A stretch of DNA of 64,000 nt from JAIEPW01 sp964471915 (GTDB lineage: Bacteria; Acidobacteriota; Terriglobia; Bryobacterales; Bryobacteraceae), in contig CAYYID010000001.1 of NCBI GenBank assembly GCA_964471915.1, positions 1 through 64,000 of the forward strand, written 5' to 3'. Under the pieces are notes generated by a model. The model was not told where the DNA came from. It searched no databases and worked only from the letters and a program-made list of their open reading frames with translations. Every line of letters begins with the position of its first letter. Within the stretch, counting starts at the first letter, position 1. Both the position numbers and the translations under genes were made by a program. Below, piece by piece: positions 60,834-64,000 of the stretch.

Positions 60834-63698
60834 CTACGGCACCGCGAGGATGGCGCGCAGGATCATCGGCGCCATCTCCGCCCGCGTCACCGGGCTTCCC
60901 TCGCAGTAGAGCGTTCCCCCGCAACCGTTGCGGATCCCAAGTTCCCGCACCTTTTGGATAAACCGGAAGAATGGGTGGTTCGGCGGCACGTCGCTGAAGT
61001 ATGGCGTGGTCGGATACGTGAATGTGGTCAGGTTATTCGCCTGCATCCACGACGCGATCATGAATACGGCCATCTGCCCGTGCGTAATGCTCGCGTCCGG
61101 ACAAAACAGCGGCGGATTCACCGAGCAACCCGCCGTAATCCCGAGGTCCCGGATCCGCTGCACGAACCGGAAGTAGATATTGGCCTCCGGCATGTCGTTG
61201 AAGTGCGGCGTTGGCGTGTAGACCAGCGTCGTGCCGAGCGCCTGGTTCAGCGCCGCGACCATGAATACCGACATCTGCGCCCGCGTGACGGGCGTGTCCG
61301 GGCAGTATAAGAAGGGGTTCAACGAACAACCCGCGGTGATGTTGCTGGCATAGAGCAGCGAAATGTAGTCGAAGTCGTTCGCCGCGGGCGGCACGTCGCC
61401 GAAAACCGCCTCCGGAAAGCCAGCCTGCATGATCTTCACGGAGCGGCCCCCCGAGGTGATCGTCCCGGCGCGCGCCAGGCCGTTGTTCGCCGCTAGGGAC
61501 CCCGGAAACGACCCCGCTCCGGACCCCGCGGGCGAGTTCAGCGTCATCCAGCTCGCGGCGTTCGTCGATGCCGTCCAATTGCATCCGGCCTGCGCCGCTA
61601 CGGAAACTGTGAACGGATTCGCCAGGTGCGAGAACTTCCGCGCGCTGGGTAACAGCTCGCTCGGGCACCCGTCCAACGTCGTGAACGAGTACACCAGCGA
61701 CGTGACGAGGTTCCCCGGGAACTGGACTTGGATCTTCCAGTAGTAGGTCGTGTTGGGAGAGAGCCCCGGCGGGTCGTAGAAGCTCGCGTTGGTCGACGCC
61801 ACAAAGGGCGGATCGGGCGTGGTACCGAAGTACACGAGGCTGACGGCTCCGCCGGTGTTGGTCCACTCGAGCCGCACGCGCGTGGATTGGGCGGTGACGC
61901 CGTTCGGAGGTGAGATCAGCAGATCGATGATGGGCAGCGTGAACGACTGTTGGACTGAGCTTAGTGCATTGTCGCTCATGCTGAGAGCAAAGGTGTACGT
62001 TCCTCCGAGCGTGGGCGTCCCGTTTAACACCCCGGCAGCGGAGTCGAGCGTCAACCCCGGCGGAAGGCTGCCGCTCGCGACGGTGAACGAATAGGGCGGT
62101 GTCCCGCCACGTCCGACGAACCTCGTTTGGTAGAAGCTGCCCGCGACGCCGTCCCCCGCAGCGGTCGTCTCGAAACCAAGCGGACCGAGGTTCAGTGCCA
62201 GCGACTCCGGCGGGAGGTTGAATCGCGGCGTCGGATACTGAGCGTCCAGCTGGCTGACGGAAGCTCCGGACGCAAAGAACGGCGCCATGCCAACTGATAC
62301 CCGCGGCGTCGTCAACGGATTTTCTCCCGCCGCGGCATTGCGGACCAGCGTCACGGGAACCACCAGGTTCTCGAGCGCAAAGGGATCCGTGTAGAGAATC
62401 TCGTACACCGCGAGCACTGGATTCGGAGCGCCGGTCAGTTCCACCAGAGAAGTGGTATCGCGATCGGTTGCAACAGTCCCACCCGCCCCCGCGGGCGTGG
62501 TTCCCGTAACGAGTTGGGCAATGCCCGAGGCTGCACCGGTGGCCGCGCGAACCAGTCGCAGAGAGCGTGGTACCTTCACCGAATAGCCATTCACTAAATT
62601 CTCAAACCGCAGCGCAATCCGAGAACCCTGAGTGGCGAGACCCGACTGCGCAATATTCAACGAGGCGCTACCAGCGAAAGTACCACCGGCAACCGCGTTG
62701 CCTGGTGCCGGTTGAAAGATCATCGGTGGATTGCCGTTCGGGTTTCCGCCCGGGGGCGTCCCGCGGCCGAGCGAGCTCAACGCTTCCTCGGACAGATAGA
62801 TCGCGCCAGGAACGTTCTGGTCGAACAACGTAGCTATGTCGACGCCAAAATCGCCCCCGTTCGCAGCGCTTGCGGCGTTTCGATAGTAACTGGCGAAGTT
62901 GCGTGGCTTGAAGCTGGAGGCGAATCCCTCCGGGACTCGCACAACGTTGCCGCCCACACCGTCGATGGTGTTATCCGACGAGTTTGTCGCGGGCGCCAAG
63001 AACCCCACGATCTGCTGCTGCTGATTGAAGAGGACCTGCAAGCCGGCGATGGAAATGCTGAAGGCGATCGCCTGGCCGGGCAAGGGAATCACAAAGCTGG
63101 CCGCCGAAGCGCGGATGTTCACGAACCGAAACGCCCGGGTGGTCGTCGTCCCGGGTGGATCTATCGGGACGCCCTTGAACAGAATCCCGTTGAATCCATT
63201 CGAGCGGCCTTGAAATACGTTCGGACGGCCTGTGCTCCAGATCCCCGCAGTCCCAGCCGTGCCATCGTAGCTCTCCCGTGGGTTCCCTGTGGACCGAATC
63301 CCGCATACACCGGGGTTCGTGCCGGTTGGGCCGTTGTTGCCCGCATCATCATCCGGCGCATTCGGAGAGCCGCAGTTCAGCAGCGGACGATTGGGCCACG
63401 CCGGCGAATTCGGCTCGTCCACGACCAGAAGTGCTTCGAGCATTCCCCCTGCAGTGAGCAGACGGCTACTCACCGGCCCATTCAGCGTAATGCTGATATC
63501 GTATTGAGGAATCATTCCGCCGTTCGGAGTTGGCGTCCCCCCTTGGCAGTTCGCGACAATGTCCCCGAGCAATTCCGAGAATCCAGAGGATCGCACGAAC
63601 GGCGGTGTCCCTGCGTTCAGAGTGCAGACCACCCCTTGGCCGAAAAGCGGCACTGCGCCGACAGAAAACATCACCGGCAAGAACAGCGAGAGACGCAT
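60834..63698 (-). CDS. Secreted Ig/FN3/BACON protein with three SLH domains
   Basis: 954 aa. Signal peptide (LSLFLPVMFSVGAVPLFG). After an unclassified N-terminal half come a putative Ig domain (GGTPPYSFTVASGSLPPGLTLD), a fibronectin-III segment (VRLEWTNTGGAVSLVYFGTTP...NTTYYWKIQV), a BACON-like unit (CNWTASTNAASWMTL) and three SLH repeats (F.DVP, GC...YCPD or FCPD, TRAQM/THGQM). It is anchored to the cell surface. The SLH part closely resembles 8801-12997 and 63892-64000. Confidence 0.85.
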   Translation of the reverse strand: MRLSLFLPVMFSVGAVPLFGQGVVCTLNAGTPPFVRSSGFSELLGDIVANCQGGTPTPNGGMIPQYDISITLNGPVSSRLLTAGGMLEALLVVDEPNSPAWPNRPLLNCGSPNAPDDDAGNNGPTGTNPGVCGIRSTGNPRESYDGTAGTAGIWSTGRPNVFQGRSNGFNGILFKGVPIDPPGTTTTRAFRFVNIRASAASFVIPLPGQAIAFSISIAGLQVLFNQQQQIVGFLAPATNSSDNTIDGVGGNVVRVPEGFASSFKPRNFASYYRNAASAANGGDFGVDIATLFDQNVPGAIYLSEEALSSLGRGTPPGGNPNGNPPMIFQPAPGNAVAGGTFAGSASLNIAQSGLATQGSRIALRFENLVNGYSVKVPRSLRLVRAATGAASGIAQLVTGTTPAGAGGTVATDRDTTSLVELTGAPNPVLAVYEILYTDPFALENLVVPVTLVRNAAAGENPLTTPRVSVGMAPFFASGASVSQLDAQYPTPRFNLPPESLALNLGPLGFETTAAGDGVAGSFYQTRFVGRGGTPPYSFTVASGSLPPGLTLDSAAGVLNGTPTLGGTYTFALSMSDNALSSVQQSFTLPIIDLLISPPNGVTAQSTRVRLEWTNTGGAVSLVYFGTTPDPPFVASTNASFYDPPGLSPNTTYYWKIQVQFPGNLVTSLVYSFTTLDGCPSELLPSARKFSHLANPFTVSVAAQAGCNWTASTNAASWMTLNSPAGSGAGSFPGSLAANNGLARAGTITSGGRSVKIMQAGFPEAVFGDVPPAANDFDYISLLYASNITAGCSLNPFLYCPDTPVTRAQMSVFMVAALNQALGTTLVYTPTPHFNDMPEANIYFRFVQRIRDLGITAGCSVNPPLFCPDASITHGQMAVFMIASWMQANNLTTFTYPTTPYFSDVPPNHPFFRFIQKVRELGIRNGCGGTLYCEGSPVTRAEMAPMILRAILAVP

Positions 63699-63891
63699 GA
63701 TATTTCCAACGCTATCGGACTCCCCGGCCGAAAGTCAATCAGGACCTCGACGCTCCTCGTGCCGATTTTTCGATGAAATAACCGTGGAGTTCGAGCACCG
63801 GCCAATCCACGAGATCCCTGAGCCGTTGTACGAAGCGGAAGAGCCCGCTCGCTGGCCCGCCTAACCGTGTACCGCCAGCCGTAGGTCCGCC

Positions 63892-64000
63892 TTACGGCAC
63901 CGCGAGGATCGCGCGCAGGATCATCGGCGCCATCTCTGCCCGTGTAACGGCGGCCGTGTCGCAGTATTGCGTCGCGTTGCAGCCGTTACGGATCCCGAGT
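63892..64000 (-). CDS. C-terminal end of a third SLH protein (partial)
   Basis: The minus strand ends LGIRNGCNATQYCDTAAVTR then AEMAPMILRAILAVP and stop at 63892-63894, the same SLH tail as the neighbouring gene. The rest lies beyond the right edge. It suggests a tandem family of surface proteins. Confidence 0.8.
   Translation of the reverse strand, partial: LGIRNGCNATQYCDTAAVTRAEMAPMILRAILAVP

Noticed and set aside
1..64000. CRISPR array
   Set aside because: No regularly spaced 25-40 bp direct repeats and no cas genes were seen.

Overview
The window is high-GC bacterial DNA that reads like a member of the Acidobacteria (Solibacter/Bryobacter type). The basis is family content only: secreted BACON-domain proteins ending in cysteine-bearing SLH repeats, a GMC oxidoreductase paired with a gluconate-2-dehydrogenase subunit-3-like protein, a haem/PQQ dehydrogenase and TAT-like FAD oxidoreductases. 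No rRNA or universal marker is present, so the taxonomy is inference.

The main structural result is a ~45 kb genomic island. An intact tRNA-Pro(UGG) lies at 46084-46160 (minus). A perfect 50-bp copy of its 3' half recurs in the same orientation at 1016-1065, as expected for att sites of an element inserted into a tRNA 3' end. Left of the island are a RAYT-type transposase N-terminus (1-144) and a HEAT-repeat protein. Right of it is ordinary chromosome.

Island layout: (a) 1.4-8.6 kb, a minus-strand secretion operon with a CarboxypepD_reg-like protein, a LolA-like protein, a signal-peptide-bearing Rhs protein tipped with a LAS-type metallopeptidase, and a small exported protein that may be its immunity partner; (b) 8.8-13.0 kb, a giant BACON/SLH surface protein; (c) 13.1-16.3 kb, a compact ubiquitin-like cassette: Ubl, E2-like, JAB/JAMM, E1/ThiF, ParB-MT-A70 methylase (PRTRC-like); (d) 16.4-25.3 kb, a mobile-element backbone with xis/int, DUF2958, a HerA/TraD-type ATPase, a replication-relaxation protein, a D12-class adenine methylase and an XRE regulator; (e) 25.9-27.5 kb, a large serine recombinase; (f) 28.0-29.3 kb, an IS3-family element with a broken orfB; (g) 29.5-40.2 kb, a Druantia-like defence operon with DUF4338 DruA, two unrecognised proteins and a DruE-type DUF1998 helicase; (h) 40.2-42.3 kb, a WYL regulator with a membrane protein; (i) 42.3-46.1 kb, a decayed border with an integrase fragment, a transposase remnant, two regulators and a strong palindrome.

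The chromosome after the tRNA holds a pyruvate kinase-like protein; an FAD oxidoreductase, GMC and subunit-3 operon; two beta-helix-like paralogues around an alpha/beta hydrolase; a degenerate M28 peptidase divergent from a carboxylesterase; a fused double acetoacetate-decarboxylase-like protein coupled to a PQQ dehydrogenase; and two further SLH proteins, the last cut by the window edge. The candidates for undescribed systems are the Ubl/ParB-methylase cassette, the Druantia-like operon with its neighbouring WYL/membrane pair, and the Rhs-LAS toxin with its exported partner.
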